From: Microbulbifer agarilyticus
GTDB taxonomy: Bacteria; Pseudomonadota; Gammaproteobacteria; Pseudomonadales; Cellvibrionaceae
Length of the DNA stretch: 64,000 nt
Direction: 5' to 3'
Assembly (NCBI RefSeq): GCF_020171345.1
Contig: NZ_JAIUZM010000001.1
Coordinates: forward strand, 1,302,001-1,366,000
Each line of letters starts with the position of its first letter. Position 1 is the stretch's first letter. Positions 52,023 through 61,923 of the stretch are shown here, piece by piece. Below the pieces are notes generated by a model, which was given only the letters and a program-made list of their open reading frames with translations, made no database searches and was not told the DNA's origin. A program made the translations under genes and the position numbers.

Positions 52023-52670
52023 ATGAGCCAAATCGAACCCGAACCCGAATCGGAAGAAGCCCCAATACCCGAAGAAAAGTCACCCTGGCGGTTCTTACCG
52101 ACCGGGTTGTCGCTGTTGCGTATAGCGCTGATTCCGATCATTTACTGGCTGTCATTGGCGGACAAGCACCTCTGGGCACTGGTGATCTATTGTTTCGGCG
52201 CGTGGACCGACCAGCTCGACGGCTGGCTGGCAAATCGGTTTAATTGGCACTCCTATTTTGGCGCCTTACTGGACCCTGTCGCCGATCGTATTTATATCCT
52301 CGCGCTAATCCCACTATTGTGGCACTACGGATCCATAAGTGGCATCTACACCACGTTGGTTATTACACGATTTTCAATACAGCTAACGGCCTACCCGGTA
52401 TTACTTTTGTGGCTTAAAAGGCGTCCGCAGCTTCGCCCGGAATGGTTGTCACGTGCAGCTATGGCGCTTGCATTTTTAATACTTGGAATAGGCTTCGCCG
52501 AGCAGCTGGCAATTGAACTCATCCCGGAAAGCACCACAGAAGAGAAGGTTTTTGATCACACCATGGAGGCGCTGACGCTGATTGGCTGTATTTTGGAGGT
52601 GTGGGTGCTAGCGCGTTTCTTGCCGCGCTATTGGGATGTTATGCGCGGCAAAGAAGACACCTTTGAGTAG
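52023..52670 (+). CDS. CDP-alcohol phosphatidyltransferase family protein
   Basis: A 215-residue integral membrane enzyme of phospholipid head-group exchange. The catalytic motif spans D63-x2-D66-G-x2-A70-N71 ... G80-x3-D84-x3-D88. All metal-binding Asp residues are present, but the Arg of the usual DGxxAR is Asn71, with Arg at the next position. An acidic, Pro/Glu-rich N-terminal tail precedes the first helix. The head group is unknown (PgsA- or cardiolipin-synthase-like). The stop is followed by convergent trkH. Confidence 0.88.
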   Translation: MSQIEPEPESEEAPIPEEKSPWRFLPTGLSLLRIALIPIIYWLSLADKHLWALVIYCFGAWTDQLDGWLANRFNWHSYFGALLDPVADRIYILALIPLLWHYGSISGIYTTLVITRFSIQLTAYPVLLLWLKRRPQLRPEWLSRAAMALAFLILGIGFAEQLAIELIPESTTEEKVFDHTMEALTLIGCILEVWVLARFLPRYWDVMRGKEDTFE

Positions 52671-52703
52671 TGTCTCCCTTAACTCCGGTTAGCATAAAAG
52701 GAA

Positions 52704-54155
52704 TTAGTGGCGCCAGAAAGCCGGGGTGAGCAGCACCAACAGGGTAAAGATTTCCAGACGCCCCATTAGCATCGCGAGAATCAAAAAACATTTGGCTACG
52801 CCGTTGACTTCGCCGTAGTGCGAAGCAGCGTCGCCCAGTGCCGGGCCGATATTACTCAAGCAGGACGCCACGGTGGAAAACGAGGTAACGAAGTTCTCGC
52901 CGGTCGCCATCACCACAATCGTAAGAATAAAAAACGACAGAATATAAATTGCAAAAAACCCCCATACCGCATCGGTGACTCGGGTAGGTACGATTTTTTT
53001 ATTTACCTTGATCGGCACAACGGCATTGGGGTGTACCAGGCGACTGAGCTCGCGCAGGCCGGATTTAACAATCAGCATTACCCGCACGGCTTTAATGCCA
53101 CCCGATGTGGAACCCGCGCAGGCACCCATGATTCCGAGCAATAACAAAATATAGGGCAAGAAAGCCGGCCACAGTGCAAAACTTTCTGAGGCAAAACCCG
53201 CGGTAGTACCGATTGAGACCACCTGGAAAATTCCGTGCAGGAAGCTGTCCTTCATATTGAAGGTGCCCGAAGTGAATAGGTAGCCGATGATAATGATGCT
53301 GGAAAAAAAGGTTACCAGTATGTAGAAGCGAAACTCAGAATCTTTCCAGTAATGCTTGAGGGTGCGGTTACCCAGCGCATAAAAGTGCAGGCCAAAGTTA
53401 ATCGCCGCGGTCAGCATAAAGATAATCGCGATCGCCATAATCGCGTTGTTGTTGGCATAGAAGCCCATGCTCGCATCGTGCGTCGAAAACCCGCCATTCG
53501 CCACGGTGGAGAACGCGTGTCCCACGGCGTCGAACGCGGTCATCCCCGCCCACCAGTAACCAATACCGCACAGCACCGTGAGCGCGACATAGATAACGAT
53601 TAGCGCGCGTGCGGTTTCCGCGATACGCGGTGTCAGCTTGGTGTCTTTGACCGGGCCCGGCATTTCCGCCTTGTACAGCTGCATACCCCCGATGCCGAGC
53701 ATTGGCAGAATGGCCAGCGCGATCACAATTACCCCGATGCCGCCAAACCACTGCAGTTGCTGGCGGTAATACAAAATGGCGGGCGGCAGGGTATCCAGGC
53801 CAACGATGGTGGTGGCGCCGGTTGTGGTGAGCCCGGAAATCGATTCAAAAATAGAATCCACCACACTGAGATCCGGCGCGGGGCTGATAATCAGCGGCAG
53901 GGCACCGAAGCTACCCAGAATCAGCCAGAACAGTGAGGTGACGACGAAGCCGTCGCGGGTGCGCAGGTCTTGTTTCAAGTCGTGCACCGGCAGCCACATC
54001 AGCAAGCCGGTGATCAGGGTGATGCCAAACGCGATGGAAAACGCCACATGGGTATCGTCGTCGTACCACAGCGACACGCCGATCGGCGGCAACAGGGTAA
54101 GGCTGAACACCGTCAGAAGTATGCCGAAGACCCGCGCTATGACTGCTAAACGCAT
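52704..54155 (-). CDS. trkH: Trk system potassium uptake protein TrkH
   Basis: The 483-residue K+ channel-like transporter has four selectivity-loop regions: ISGLTTTGATTIVGLD, VANGGFSTHDASMGFY, SIGTTAGFASESFALWP and VASCLSNIGPALGD. The GGI/GGMQLYKAEMPGP segment is typical. It lies 17 nt downstream of trkA, which encodes its cytoplasmic regulator, so the two form a K+ uptake unit. Confidence 0.96.
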   Translation of the reverse strand: MRLAVIARVFGILLTVFSLTLLPPIGVSLWYDDDTHVAFSIAFGITLITGLLMWLPVHDLKQDLRTRDGFVVTSLFWLILGSFGALPLIISPAPDLSVVDSIFESISGLTTTGATTIVGLDTLPPAILYYRQQLQWFGGIGVIVIALAILPMLGIGGMQLYKAEMPGPVKDTKLTPRIAETARALIVIYVALTVLCGIGYWWAGMTAFDAVGHAFSTVANGGFSTHDASMGFYANNNAIMAIAIIFMLTAAINFGLHFYALGNRTLKHYWKDSEFRFYILVTFFSSIIIIGYLFTSGTFNMKDSFLHGIFQVVSIGTTAGFASESFALWPAFLPYILLLLGIMGACAGSTSGGIKAVRVMLIVKSGLRELSRLVHPNAVVPIKVNKKIVPTRVTDAVWGFFAIYILSFFILTIVVMATGENFVTSFSTVASCLSNIGPALGDAASHYGEVNGVAKCFLILAMLMGRLEIFTLLVLLTPAFWRH

Positions 54156-54172
54156 CTAATCGTGTCCCGACG

Positions 54173-55558
54173 TCAAAAGAAGCTAAAGCCGACCTGGAAC
54201 AGCTGTTCCACGTGGCGGGTGTGGCGGCGGTCGACAAGGAACACGATGACGTGGTCGTCGGTTTCCACCACGATGTTGTCGTGAGCAATCAGCACCTGGC
54301 TTTCACCGTCGCGCTCGCGCACGATAGCGCCGATGCTGGCGCCTTCCGGCAGGTCGATATCCTCAATTTTTCTGCCCACTACCTTCGAGGTGCGGTTGTC
54401 GCCGTGGGCAATCACTTCGATCGCTTCCGCTGCACCGCGGCGCAGGGAGTGCACATTTACCATGTCGCCGCGACGCACATGGGTGAGCAGGCTGCCGATG
54501 GTATTTTGCTGCGGCGAAATGGCGATATCGATTTCACCACCTTGTACCAGGTCTACATAAGCGCGGTTGTTGATCAGTGCCATGACCTTGCGCGCGCCGA
54601 GTCGCTTCGCCAGCAACGATGACATGATGTTGGCTTCATCGTCGTTGGTGAGTGCCAAAAATACATCGGTGTCTTCGATGTTCTCTTCCAGCAGCAGGTC
54701 CTGGTCTGACGCACTGCCGTGCAGCACGATGCTGTTGCTCAATTCTTCCGACAGGAAGATACAGCGCTCGTGGCTCTGCTCGATGATTTTGACCGAATAG
54801 CGGTTTTCCAGCTTGGTGGCCAGACGCAGCCCGATATTGCCACCGCCGGCGATAGTGATGCGCTTGTAGCCCTGCTCCAGGCGGCGCAGTTCACTCATGA
54901 CGGCGCGGATATCCTGTTTCGCGGCGATAAAGAAGACTTCATCGCCGGCTTCGATCACCGTTGAGCCCTGCGGGATGATGGGGCTGTTGCGACGATAGAT
55001 GGCGGCAACGCGGGTGTCGACCTGGGGCATATGCTCGCGCAGGTAGCGCAGCTGATGGCCAACCAGTGGCCCGCCCTGTACGGCGCGCACCGCAACGAGC
55101 TGTACGCGGCCATCGGCAAAATCGAGCACTTGTAGGGCACCGGGGTGGGCGATCAGCCGCGCGATGTATTCGGACACGATCTGTTCCGGACTGATCAATA
55201 CGTCGATGGGAATCGACTCGGGCGAAAACAGCTCGGGATATTGCAGATAGGCGGATGCGCGCACACGCGCGATTTTGGTGGGCACGCGGAACAGCGAGTG
55301 CGCGATCTGGCACGCGGCCATGTTGGTTTCGTCGTTATTGGTGACGGCGACGAGGATGTCGGCGTCTTCGATGCCGGCTTCCTGCAGGATATCCGGGTGA
55401 GAGGCATGGCCTTCGACGACGCCGATATCGATCTTGTCGCGGAGCTCGCGCAGGGTCTTCTCGTTGCTGTCTACCAGAACAATGTCGTTGCGTTCCGAGG
55501 CGAGACTTTCCGCCAGTGATCCACCGACCTGGCCGGCGCCGAGAATAATGATTTTCAT
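54173..55558 (-). CDS. trkA: Trk system potassium transporter regulatory protein TrkA
   Basis: A 461-residue peripheral protein with two RCK (TrkA-N/TrkA-C) units. The nucleotide-binding motifs are [20 protein letters not shown] in the first half and [20 protein letters not shown] in the second. It gates TrkH in response to NAD(H)/ATP. Upstream, across the palindromic element at 55.7 kb, lies rsmB. Confidence 0.97.
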   Translation of the reverse strand: MKIIILGAGQVGGSLAESLASERNDIVLVDSNEKTLRELRDKIDIGVVEGHASHPDILQEAGIEDADILVAVTNNDETNMAACQIAHSLFRVPTKIARVRASAYLQYPELFSPESIPIDVLISPEQIVSEYIARLIAHPGALQVLDFADGRVQLVAVRAVQGGPLVGHQLRYLREHMPQVDTRVAAIYRRNSPIIPQGSTVIEAGDEVFFIAAKQDIRAVMSELRRLEQGYKRITIAGGGNIGLRLATKLENRYSVKIIEQSHERCIFLSEELSNSIVLHGSASDQDLLLEENIEDTDVFLALTNDDEANIMSSLLAKRLGARKVMALINNRAYVDLVQGGEIDIAISPQQNTIGSLLTHVRRGDMVNVHSLRRGAAEAIEVIAHGDNRTSKVVGRKIEDIDLPEGASIGAIVRERDGESQVLIAHDNIVVETDDHVIVFLVDRRHTRHVEQLFQVGFSFF

Positions 55559-55634
55559 ATTATGCGATTGGGCCTGTGTTTTCTGGCCTGTTCCGCGGTA
55601 CTTGTTCTTAAGCGAGCGCGGTAGCGCCGCAGAA

Positions 55635-55741
55635 CCGGGTGTGGGTTTTCAGGACCAGGCTAGGCGCCCCCCTGTGAACCCATCCATGGGCGTTTCGGCG
55701 CAAACCTCCTGTTTGCGACGATCCTGAAAACCCACACCCGG
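55635..55741. repeat. Intergenic palindromic element, copy B
   Basis: Perfect 20-bp inverted arms CCGGGTGTGGGTTTTCAGGA (55635-55654) and complement (55722-55741) flank a core that reads CGCCCATGGATGGGTT on the minus strand. It is about 96% identical to the reverse complement of copy C (three substitutions and one indel by eye). It lies between rsmB and trkA. Confidence 0.88.
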
Positions 55742-55832
55742 CACCGCGACTTCAATTTTTACTTATCTGCTTCGACACGGGCGAACGCTAGATTCGCCCG
55801 CCTAAACAGCGCAGAGCCATTGCGCTCTGCGC

Positions 55833-57143
55833 TTACTTGTCTTCGGCTTTTTCCAGCTTTGCGTAGTAAAACCCATCGCCTGCATGGAGGCCTGGCAGCA
55901 ACTGCATACCGACTTCCTGCGGCAATCCCCAGGGCTCCCCGTGCAACAACTGCGGCGTATTGTCCCTCGCATCCGGTGTCTCCGCAACGAAGCGTGCCAC
56001 TTGAGCGCTGTTTTCCTCCGGGAGTATGGAACATGTGGCGTAAAGGAGTGTGCCGCCAGGTTTCAAAAGGCGCCACATTGCACGCAGGATTTTGCCCTGT
56101 AGCGCGGCGAGTTCCTCAATATCTTCCGGGCGCCGGAGTAGCTTGATGTCTGGGTTGCGACGGATCACGCCGGTGGCGGAGCAGGGTGCATCGAGCAGGA
56201 TGCGATCGAAGGGTTCACCGTCCCACCAGTGCTCCGGTTCGGCGGCGTCCGCGCAGATGATTTGCGCGCCCACACCGAGGCGCTCGAGGTTTTCGATCAC
56301 CCGGTCGAGGCGATCTTCCTCAATATCCAGCGCGCTGAGGTCGAGGTCCGGCTGTAGCTCCAGCAGGTGGCAGGTTTTACCGCCCGGCGCGGCGCAGGCG
56401 TCGAGCACACGCTCACCGGGTTGTGGATCCAGCACCGGCGCGGCGAGCTGTGCGGATTGGTCCTGCACACTGACGAGCCCATCTTCGAAGCCGGGCAGGC
56501 GGCTGACCGCTACCGGGCTTTCCAGTATCAGGCCCGCTGCGGAGAAGGCGCAGGGTCCCGCGCCGATGCCGGCATCTTGCAGCTGTTGCAGATAGTCATC
56601 GCGGCTGATTTGCGATTGATTCACCCGCAAGGTCATCGGCGGGTTTTCGTTGTTCGCGGTGAAGATGGTGCGCGCATCGGTGCCCCAAGCGCCCTTTACC
56701 GCTTGCTGTAGCCACTCCGGATGCGCGGAGCTGAACTGTGGGTTGCCGGAGAGTTTGCGAGTGAGCGCTTCCTTATTACGCAGTGCATTGCGCAGCACAC
56801 CATTTACCACACCGGTGGCGTGGCCGAGCTTGATCGCACGAGCCGCTTCCACGGTGGCGGCAATCGCCGCGTGGTCGGGAATGCGCGTGTATTCCAGCTG
56901 GTACAGACCCACCAGCATCAGCGCTTCCAGCTCTTCGTCCTTTACCGGCTTGCGCAGCAGTTTGTTGAGCATCAGCTCCAGACGCGGCGCGAAGCGCGCG
57001 GTGCCGTAGCAGAGTTCGCGCAGTAGCGAGCGGTCTTTCTCGTCCACCTGTTTTTCCGCCCACGGCAGCAGGCGCTGCAGGGAGCCGCGGTCCTGATACA
57101 GGCGCGCGATTACCCGCGCCGCCAGGGCTCTTGGATCATTCAT
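55833..57143 (-). CDS. rsmB: 16S rRNA (cytosine(967)-C5)-methyltransferase
   Basis: A 436-residue protein with an N-terminal NusB-like domain ([20 protein letters not shown]) and a C-terminal methyltransferase: [18 protein letters not shown] (SAM site), [16 protein letters not shown] (motif IV Cys) and [13 protein letters not shown] (catalytic Cys). The start at 57143 (MNDPRA) overlaps the end of fmt by 8 nt; the frame continues 10 codons further without support. Confidence 0.96.
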   Translation of the reverse strand: MNDPRALAARVIARLYQDRGSLQRLLPWAEKQVDEKDRSLLRELCYGTARFAPRLELMLNKLLRKPVKDEELEALMLVGLYQLEYTRIPDHAAIAATVEAARAIKLGHATGVVNGVLRNALRNKEALTRKLSGNPQFSSAHPEWLQQAVKGAWGTDARTIFTANNENPPMTLRVNQSQISRDDYLQQLQDAGIGAGPCAFSAAGLILESPVAVSRLPGFEDGLVSVQDQSAQLAAPVLDPQPGERVLDACAAPGGKTCHLLELQPDLDLSALDIEEDRLDRVIENLERLGVGAQIICADAAEPEHWWDGEPFDRILLDAPCSATGVIRRNPDIKLLRRPEDIEELAALQGKILRAMWRLLKPGGTLLYATCSILPEENSAQVARFVAETPDARDNTPQLLHGEPWGLPQEVGMQLLPGLHAGDGFYYAKLEKAEDK

Positions 57144-58104
57144 CGGCTGCTCCCAAAGTGATGCCTGCGGCAAACAGGTCGCGGTAACCTTTTAATATCT
57201 CCGCCACCGGCAGTGCCTTCTTTCCCGGCAATTGTAGTTGCGTCAGGCGCAACGCCTCGCGGCCACAGGCAACGAGAACACCCTCGTCATCGGCGCTGAG
57301 AATCGTCCCCGGGGTGTCGTTATGGCAGCCCTGTTCCAGCTTCGCCGCGTATACGCGCAGTCGCTGCGGCTTGCCTTTGTTGTCCCGGTACTCGGTCCAG
57401 CACACCGGGAAGGGATTGAACGCGCGCACCAGGCGCTCCAATTCCGCTGCCGGCTGGCTCCAGTCCAGTCGTGCTTCTTCCTTACTAATCTTGCCCGCGT
57501 AATTCGCCAGTGCATCGTCCTGCACCTGCGGTTTCGCGGTGCCGCTCTCCAGCATGGCCAGCGCTTCCAGTAGCGCCGGCCCACCGAGCCCGGCCAGCTT
57601 GTCGTGCAGGCTGCCGCCGGTCTCGCCCGCGGCAAGCGGCGTGCGCGCCTCCACCAGCACCGGCCCGGTATCCAGCCCCGCCTCCATTTGCATAATCGCC
57701 ACGCCACTCTCCGCATCGCCGGCTTCCACTGCCCGCTGAATCGGCGCCGCACCGCGCCAACGCGGCAACAGGGAGGCGTGCACGTTCACACAGCCAAGCC
57801 GCGGCGTGTCCAGTACCACCTGCGGCAGAATCAAACCGTAAGCCACCACCACCATCAGGTCCGCATTCAGCGCCGCCAGTTCCTGTTGCGCCTGTTCATC
57901 ACGCAACGACAGGGGCTGATATACCGGGATCTCGTGTTCCAGCGCCAGCTGCTTCACTGGGCTCGCCAGCAGCTTCTTGCCGCGCCCCGCGGGGCGATCC
58001 GGCTGGCTGTAGACAGCGATGACGTTGTGTTGGCTGTCGAGCAGGGTTTGCAGGTGGACGGCAGCAAAATCGGGGGTGCCGGCAAAGATAATATTGAGGC
58101 TCAT
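57136..58104 (-). CDS. fmt: Methionyl-tRNA formyltransferase
   Basis: The 322-residue enzyme formylates initiator Met-tRNA. It begins [20 protein letters not shown], carries [20 protein letters not shown] with the catalytic Asn/His, and has a C-terminal OB-type tRNA-binding domain ([20 protein letters not shown]). The start at 58104 fits the family. It overlaps rsmB, and def lies upstream across palindromic element C. Confidence 0.97.
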   Translation of the reverse strand: MSLNIIFAGTPDFAAVHLQTLLDSQHNVIAVYSQPDRPAGRGKKLLASPVKQLALEHEIPVYQPLSLRDEQAQQELAALNADLMVVVAYGLILPQVVLDTPRLGCVNVHASLLPRWRGAAPIQRAVEAGDAESGVAIMQMEAGLDTGPVLVEARTPLAAGETGGSLHDKLAGLGGPALLEALAMLESGTAKPQVQDDALANYAGKISKEEARLDWSQPAAELERLVRAFNPFPVCWTEYRDNKGKPQRLRVYAAKLEQGCHNDTPGTILSADDEGVLVACGREALRLTQLQLPGKKALPVAEILKGYRDLFAAGITLGAADE

Positions 58105-58172
58105 GGCAGTATTTCGGGTAAGAAAGGGCGGACTTATAGATAAGTCCAAAAATAAAATGCGAAGTCGGGGTG

Positions 58173-58280
58173 CCGGGTGTGGGTTTTCAGGATCGTCGCA
58201 AACAGGATGTTTGCGCCGAAACGCCCAGGGATGGGTTAACAGGGGGGGCGCCTAGCCTGGTCCTGAAAACCCACACCCGG
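58173..58280. repeat. Intergenic palindromic element, copy C
   Basis: The same 20-bp inverted arms as copy B (58173-58192 and 58261-58280) enclose an inner hairpin GCAAAC-AGGAT-GTTTGC, then CGCCCAGGGATGGGTT and a GGCGCC block. Orientation is opposite to copy B. Extra pairing GTCGGG/CCCGAC just outside the arms lengthens the palindrome. It lies between def and fmt. Confidence 0.88.
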
Positions 58281-58311
58281 TGACCCGACGCCACCGGGCG
58301 ACCTTAAGTGC

Positions 58312-58818
58312 TTAAGCGCGCTGGCGGTGCGCCTTCTCCAGCTTGGAACGAATGCGATTGCGCTTGAGCGGCGAGATGTAATCGACAAACAGCTTGCCAT
58401 CGAGGTGGTCGATCTCATGCTGGATACATACTGCCAGCAGCCCCTCGGCTTCCAGCGCATACGCTTCACCGTTGCGATCCAGCGCCTTCAGGCGGATCTT
58501 GCGCGGGCGCTCTACCTTCTCGTAGAAGCCCGGGACCGACAGACAGCCCTCGTCGTACTTGTGGATTTCCGCATCCAGCACCTCAACCTCAGGGTTGATC
58601 AGCACCAGCGGCTCACTCTGATCTTCCGACACATCAATCACCACAATGCGCTCGTGTACATTGATCTGTGTCGCCGCCAGACCAACGCCTGGCGCCTCAT
58701 ACATGGTTTCAAACATGTCTTCGATCAGCGTGCGATGATCGTCCGTTACCTCAGCAACAGGCTCTGCAACCTTGCGCAGGCGGGGATCGGGGAATTCAAG
58801 GATTTCCAGTTTGGCCAT
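58312..58818 (-). CDS. def: Peptide deformylase
   Basis: A 168-residue metal deformylase that removes the formyl group from nascent proteins. All three motifs are present: [18 protein letters not shown] and QHEIDHLDG. It starts [20 protein letters not shown]. It is the upstream member of the def-fmt-rsmB-trkA series. Confidence 0.98.
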   Translation of the reverse strand: MAKLEILEFPDPRLRKVAEPVAEVTDDHRTLIEDMFETMYEAPGVGLAATQINVHERIVVIDVSEDQSEPLVLINPEVEVLDAEIHKYDEGCLSVPGFYEKVERPRKIRLKALDRNGEAYALEAEGLLAVCIQHEIDHLDGKLFVDYISPLKRNRIRSKLEKAHRQRA

Positions 58819-59122
58819 AACACCTGTGACAAACTTCTAGTCTTAGTGGAACTTGCGCTGATAACATAATGATCGCGCTTGAAATTTGCTGAACTGGGGG
58901 AGAGTTTTTGCACCCTGGCGAAACCGCCAGCTGGCGCCTTTAGCCCCCACTTTGCCGCATGTGGTCAGAAGCACTAGCAGAACACCTGTCTGGTAGTGCG
59001 GCCACCGCCGGGCCCAGCGCTGACAGATTATAGCGATATAAAACCTCAGCGATAGCCGTATAAAGCATCAGCAGACTGGATGGCCAATAGCGTTAGCGAC
59101 AAAAAAGCATAGGAATGCTTCC
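58819..59122. other. Divergent intergenic region def / tsaP-like
   Basis: 304 bp containing the two divergent promoters. I see no gene, RNA or clear operator. The sequence GATTATAGCGATATAAAACC near 59025-59045 is AT-rich and a likely promoter zone for the LysM gene. Confidence 0.5.
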
Positions 59123-60190
59123 ATGAAAAAAATAATACTGGCCGCCGCCGCAACCCTGCTGGCGACCTTTGGCTTGCACGCACAAGATACGCTGCTGAAG
59201 CCCGACCATCCGGACACCTATACCGTCCAGAAGGGCGACACCCTGTGGGATATCTCTGGGCGCTTCCTCTCTATGCCCTGGTATTGGCCAGAGATTTGGC
59301 AGGTGAACCCGCAGGTAGAGAACCCGCACCTGATCTACCCCGGCGACCGCCTCAATCTGGTATACGTTGACGGCCAGCCGCGCCTCGAACTCGAGCGCGC
59401 GCCCACTGCTTACCGATTGAGCCCGGCCAGTGACAACCGCTTGGGTCCCTCCGTGCGCCGCGAACCCATTGATACCGCGATCCCAGCCATTCCGCTGGAC
59501 GCCATCAATGCCTTCTTGTCGCGCACCCGCATCGTCGGCCCCAACGCCTTCCGCGGTGTTCCCTACGTAATCTCTGGGCAGGACCAGCGCATCCTGATGG
59601 GTGCCGGTGAAAAAGTTTACGCCCGCGGCGATTTCCGCGAGCCGCTGCCGTCTTACGGGGTCTACCGCCCGGGTCCGGTTTACGCCGATCCCTACACCGG
59701 CGAAGAGCTGGGTCAGCAAGCGCTGGATGTCGCCTCCGTAGACCTCCGTCAGCTGGATGTGGATAACGCCAACAGTGAATTCGCCGTGGCCACCCTGGAT
59801 GTGACCCGCAGCAGTCGCGACATGCGCCTGGAAGACCGCTTGCTGCCGGTGGAAGAGCGCGCGATTGCTGCGCTGTTTCAGCCCAGCGCTCCGGCAGTGC
59901 CCGTGGATGGCGTCATCCTCGGCGTGGAAGAGGGTGTAACCCAGGTCGCCAAGTACGACGTGGTTGCCATCAACCGCGGCCTGCGCGAAGGCCTGGAGCC
60001 CGGTAATGTGCTGGCGATCTACAAGCGCGGCGCCACCGTGCGCGATCGCATCGCCCGCCAGAACGTGAAACTGCCGGACGAGCGCGCCGGTGTGCTGATG
60101 GTATTCCGCAGCTTCGAAAAAATGAGCCTCGGCCTGGTGCTGGAAGCCGAAAAGCCGCTGGCAGTGATGGATCTGGTGCGCAACCCCTAG
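59123..60190 (+). CDS. tsaP: Secreted LysM peptidoglycan-binding protein (TsaP-like)
   Basis: A 355-residue exported protein: signal peptide (KKIILAAAATLLATFGLHAQ), a LysM domain (about residues 29-78: YTVQKGDTLWDISGRFLSMP through NPHLIYPGDRLNLVYV), and a long C-terminal domain of the FlgT/TsaP type. In Pseudomonas the gene between def and dprA encodes TsaP (PA0020), which anchors the type IV pilus secretin to peptidoglycan; position and layout match here. Assignment rests on synteny plus LysM, and no pilus genes are in the window. Confidence 0.85.
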   Translation: MKKIILAAAATLLATFGLHAQDTLLKPDHPDTYTVQKGDTLWDISGRFLSMPWYWPEIWQVNPQVENPHLIYPGDRLNLVYVDGQPRLELERAPTAYRLSPASDNRLGPSVRREPIDTAIPAIPLDAINAFLSRTRIVGPNAFRGVPYVISGQDQRILMGAGEKVYARGDFREPLPSYGVYRPGPVYADPYTGEELGQQALDVASVDLRQLDVDNANSEFAVATLDVTRSSRDMRLEDRLLPVEERAIAALFQPSAPAVPVDGVILGVEEGVTQVAKYDVVAINRGLREGLEPGNVLAIYKRGATVRDRIARQNVKLPDERAGVLMVFRSFEKMSLGLVLEAEKPLAVMDLVRNP

Positions 60191-60298
60191 GAATCACTGA
60201 AAAACTACTGCGCGGTCGCCTGACGGCGGCCGCTCGCTACGTTTTCCCCGGCTCCTTCAATCCTAAAGCTTTACTGAACAATATTTACGGCAAATCGC

Positions 60299-61453
60299 AT
60301 GGATGCGTTGACCGCGACTCTCTCTCTGCTTCGGCTGGAGGGCATTGGCCCCAGTTTGTATTGGCAAATGGTGGAGCAATTTGGCTCCGCCGAAGCCGCT
60401 CTCCAGCAGTCTGCCACCCATTTCCCCCGCAAATTACCCGAGCGCGCCCGCGCCCAGCTGGCCGAATACCAGCGCCTGGGCTGCGACAGTGAACTGGCGC
60501 AATGGGCACTCGCTGAACGCCAGCGCTGTGTGGAAAACTGCATCTATCTGCTGCATTGCGATGACAAAAGCTATCCGTCGTTGCTGCGCCAAATCGACCG
60601 TCCGCCGCCCGTTTTGTATATCACCGGTGATCCCCTGGCGCTGTCTCTGCCGCAGATCGCCGTGGTGGGGGCGCGCCGTGCCAGTCGCGCCGGTCTCGAC
60701 AATGCCGAGGCATTTTCCGCGGACCTCGCGGCCGCTGGCTTCGCTATTACCTCTGGCCTGGCACTCGGGGTCGACGCCATGGCACACAAGGGGGCACTGC
60801 GCGGCGCAGGCAAAACTGTTGCCGTGCTCGGCACCGGTGTGGATCGTATTTACCCGCAGCGGAATGCCGCGCTGGCAGAGCAGATCCTGGAATCGGGCGG
60901 CGCGCTGGTAAGTGAAATGCCGCTGGCCAGCGCGCCAGAGCCCGGCAATTTTCCACGGCGCAACCGGATTATTTCCGGTTTGAGCCTGGGCATCTTGCTG
61001 GTGGAGGCCGCGGTGCGTTCCGGGTCGCTGATCACCGCGCGCCTGGCGCTGGAGCAGAATCGTGAGGTATTCGCGATCCCCGGCTCCGTGCACAACCCCA
61101 TGGCCCGCGGCTGTCACCACATGATAAAAAACGGCGCCCATCTGGTGGAAACCAGCGCGGATATCGTGGCTGAACTGGGTGGGTTGTTGTCGGGACTGGC
61201 GCAGCAGCCATCGCTGTTTGAACAGACCGCGGATAGCGGCATACGCCTGCCACCGGAGCAGCGCAGCCTTATTGTCGCCCTCGGCGGTGACCCGCGCAGT
61301 ATCGAGCAGCTGGCTCGCGACACCGGTGGTGATACCGGGGAGTTGATGGCGAGCCTGTTGCACATGGAGCTGGAGGGGCTGGTGGAGCAGCTCCCCGGAG
61401 GCTATCAGCTGACCGGCAGTGGTGCCAAAGCCCTGGCCGGGCTGGTGGAATAA
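60299..61453 (+). CDS. dprA: DNA processing protein DprA (Smf)
   Basis: The 384-residue RecA-loading protein has an N-terminal SAM-like helical part, a Rossmann-like core (IAVVGARRASRAGLDNAEAF, ITSGLALGVDAMAHKGALRG, AVLGTGVDRIYPQRN, FPRRNRIISGLSLGILLVEA) and a C-terminal winged helix (LPPEQRSLIVALGGDPRSIE). It protects and loads RecA on transforming ssDNA. It is followed by a 470-bp gap before tsaC. Confidence 0.97.
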   Translation: MDALTATLSLLRLEGIGPSLYWQMVEQFGSAEAALQQSATHFPRKLPERARAQLAEYQRLGCDSELAQWALAERQRCVENCIYLLHCDDKSYPSLLRQIDRPPPVLYITGDPLALSLPQIAVVGARRASRAGLDNAEAFSADLAAAGFAITSGLALGVDAMAHKGALRGAGKTVAVLGTGVDRIYPQRNAALAEQILESGGALVSEMPLASAPEPGNFPRRNRIISGLSLGILLVEAAVRSGSLITARLALEQNREVFAIPGSVHNPMARGCHHMIKNGAHLVETSADIVAELGGLLSGLAQQPSLFEQTADSGIRLPPEQRSLIVALGGDPRSIEQLARDTGGDTGELMASLLHMELEGLVEQLPGGYQLTGSGAKALAGLVE

Positions 61454-61923
61454 GCGAAAAATCGGTACGGTAACTCCTGACTACCTCGATCCGGAATTCG
61501 GCGCGGTCAAACAGTGCAGTGACTTTATGCGCCCGGTACAAAACCTAGAGCCTCAATTGTGGCGCCGCTCGGGATCAAGGTTTACACCGGTGATCAGTGC
61601 CCGGGGGAATACAAAATCAGGTATTGATCACCGAACATGGCTCCTGGAGCTGCAGTAACAAATTCGGCCACAGCGTTACCTACTCAGACTAAAGCGAGAG
61701 CGAGTCCGGCGTGGCGATCTGGTATGACGGTGAGGTGGCGCTGGAACCTTACTGTCTCTTCAGGCTACCTTGTCTAGGCTGGTAGTATTCGATAAATTGC
61801 CGCGCTGCCACCTGACGACCTTCCAGTACTGTTGCGCATTGAGTGGCGCATCGAAAAGTACCGAGGACGTCTACCCGGCGCGCTCGCCGCGTCTTCCGCT
61901 TGCTGACCTGAAGAGTCCTAGCC
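61454..61923. other. 470-bp gap dprA-tsaC, possibly a decayed gene
   Basis: No intact frame with a homologue that I recognise. One plus-strand frame around 61600-61760 reads as protein-like text (GGIQNQVLITEHGSWSCSNK; after a stop, GVAIWYDGEVALEPY), which looks like a small coding sequence broken by an in-frame stop. P. aeruginosa carries qor in this interval only after tsaC, so it is not an expected neighbour. It may equally be non-coding. Confidence 0.35.

Noticed and set aside
54204..54219. Third parS-like sequence in trkA (TGTTCCACGTGGCGGG)
   Set aside because: Only the left half and centre match; the right half GGCGGG breaks the palindrome, so ParB binding is unlikely. It is explained by trkA coding sequence.
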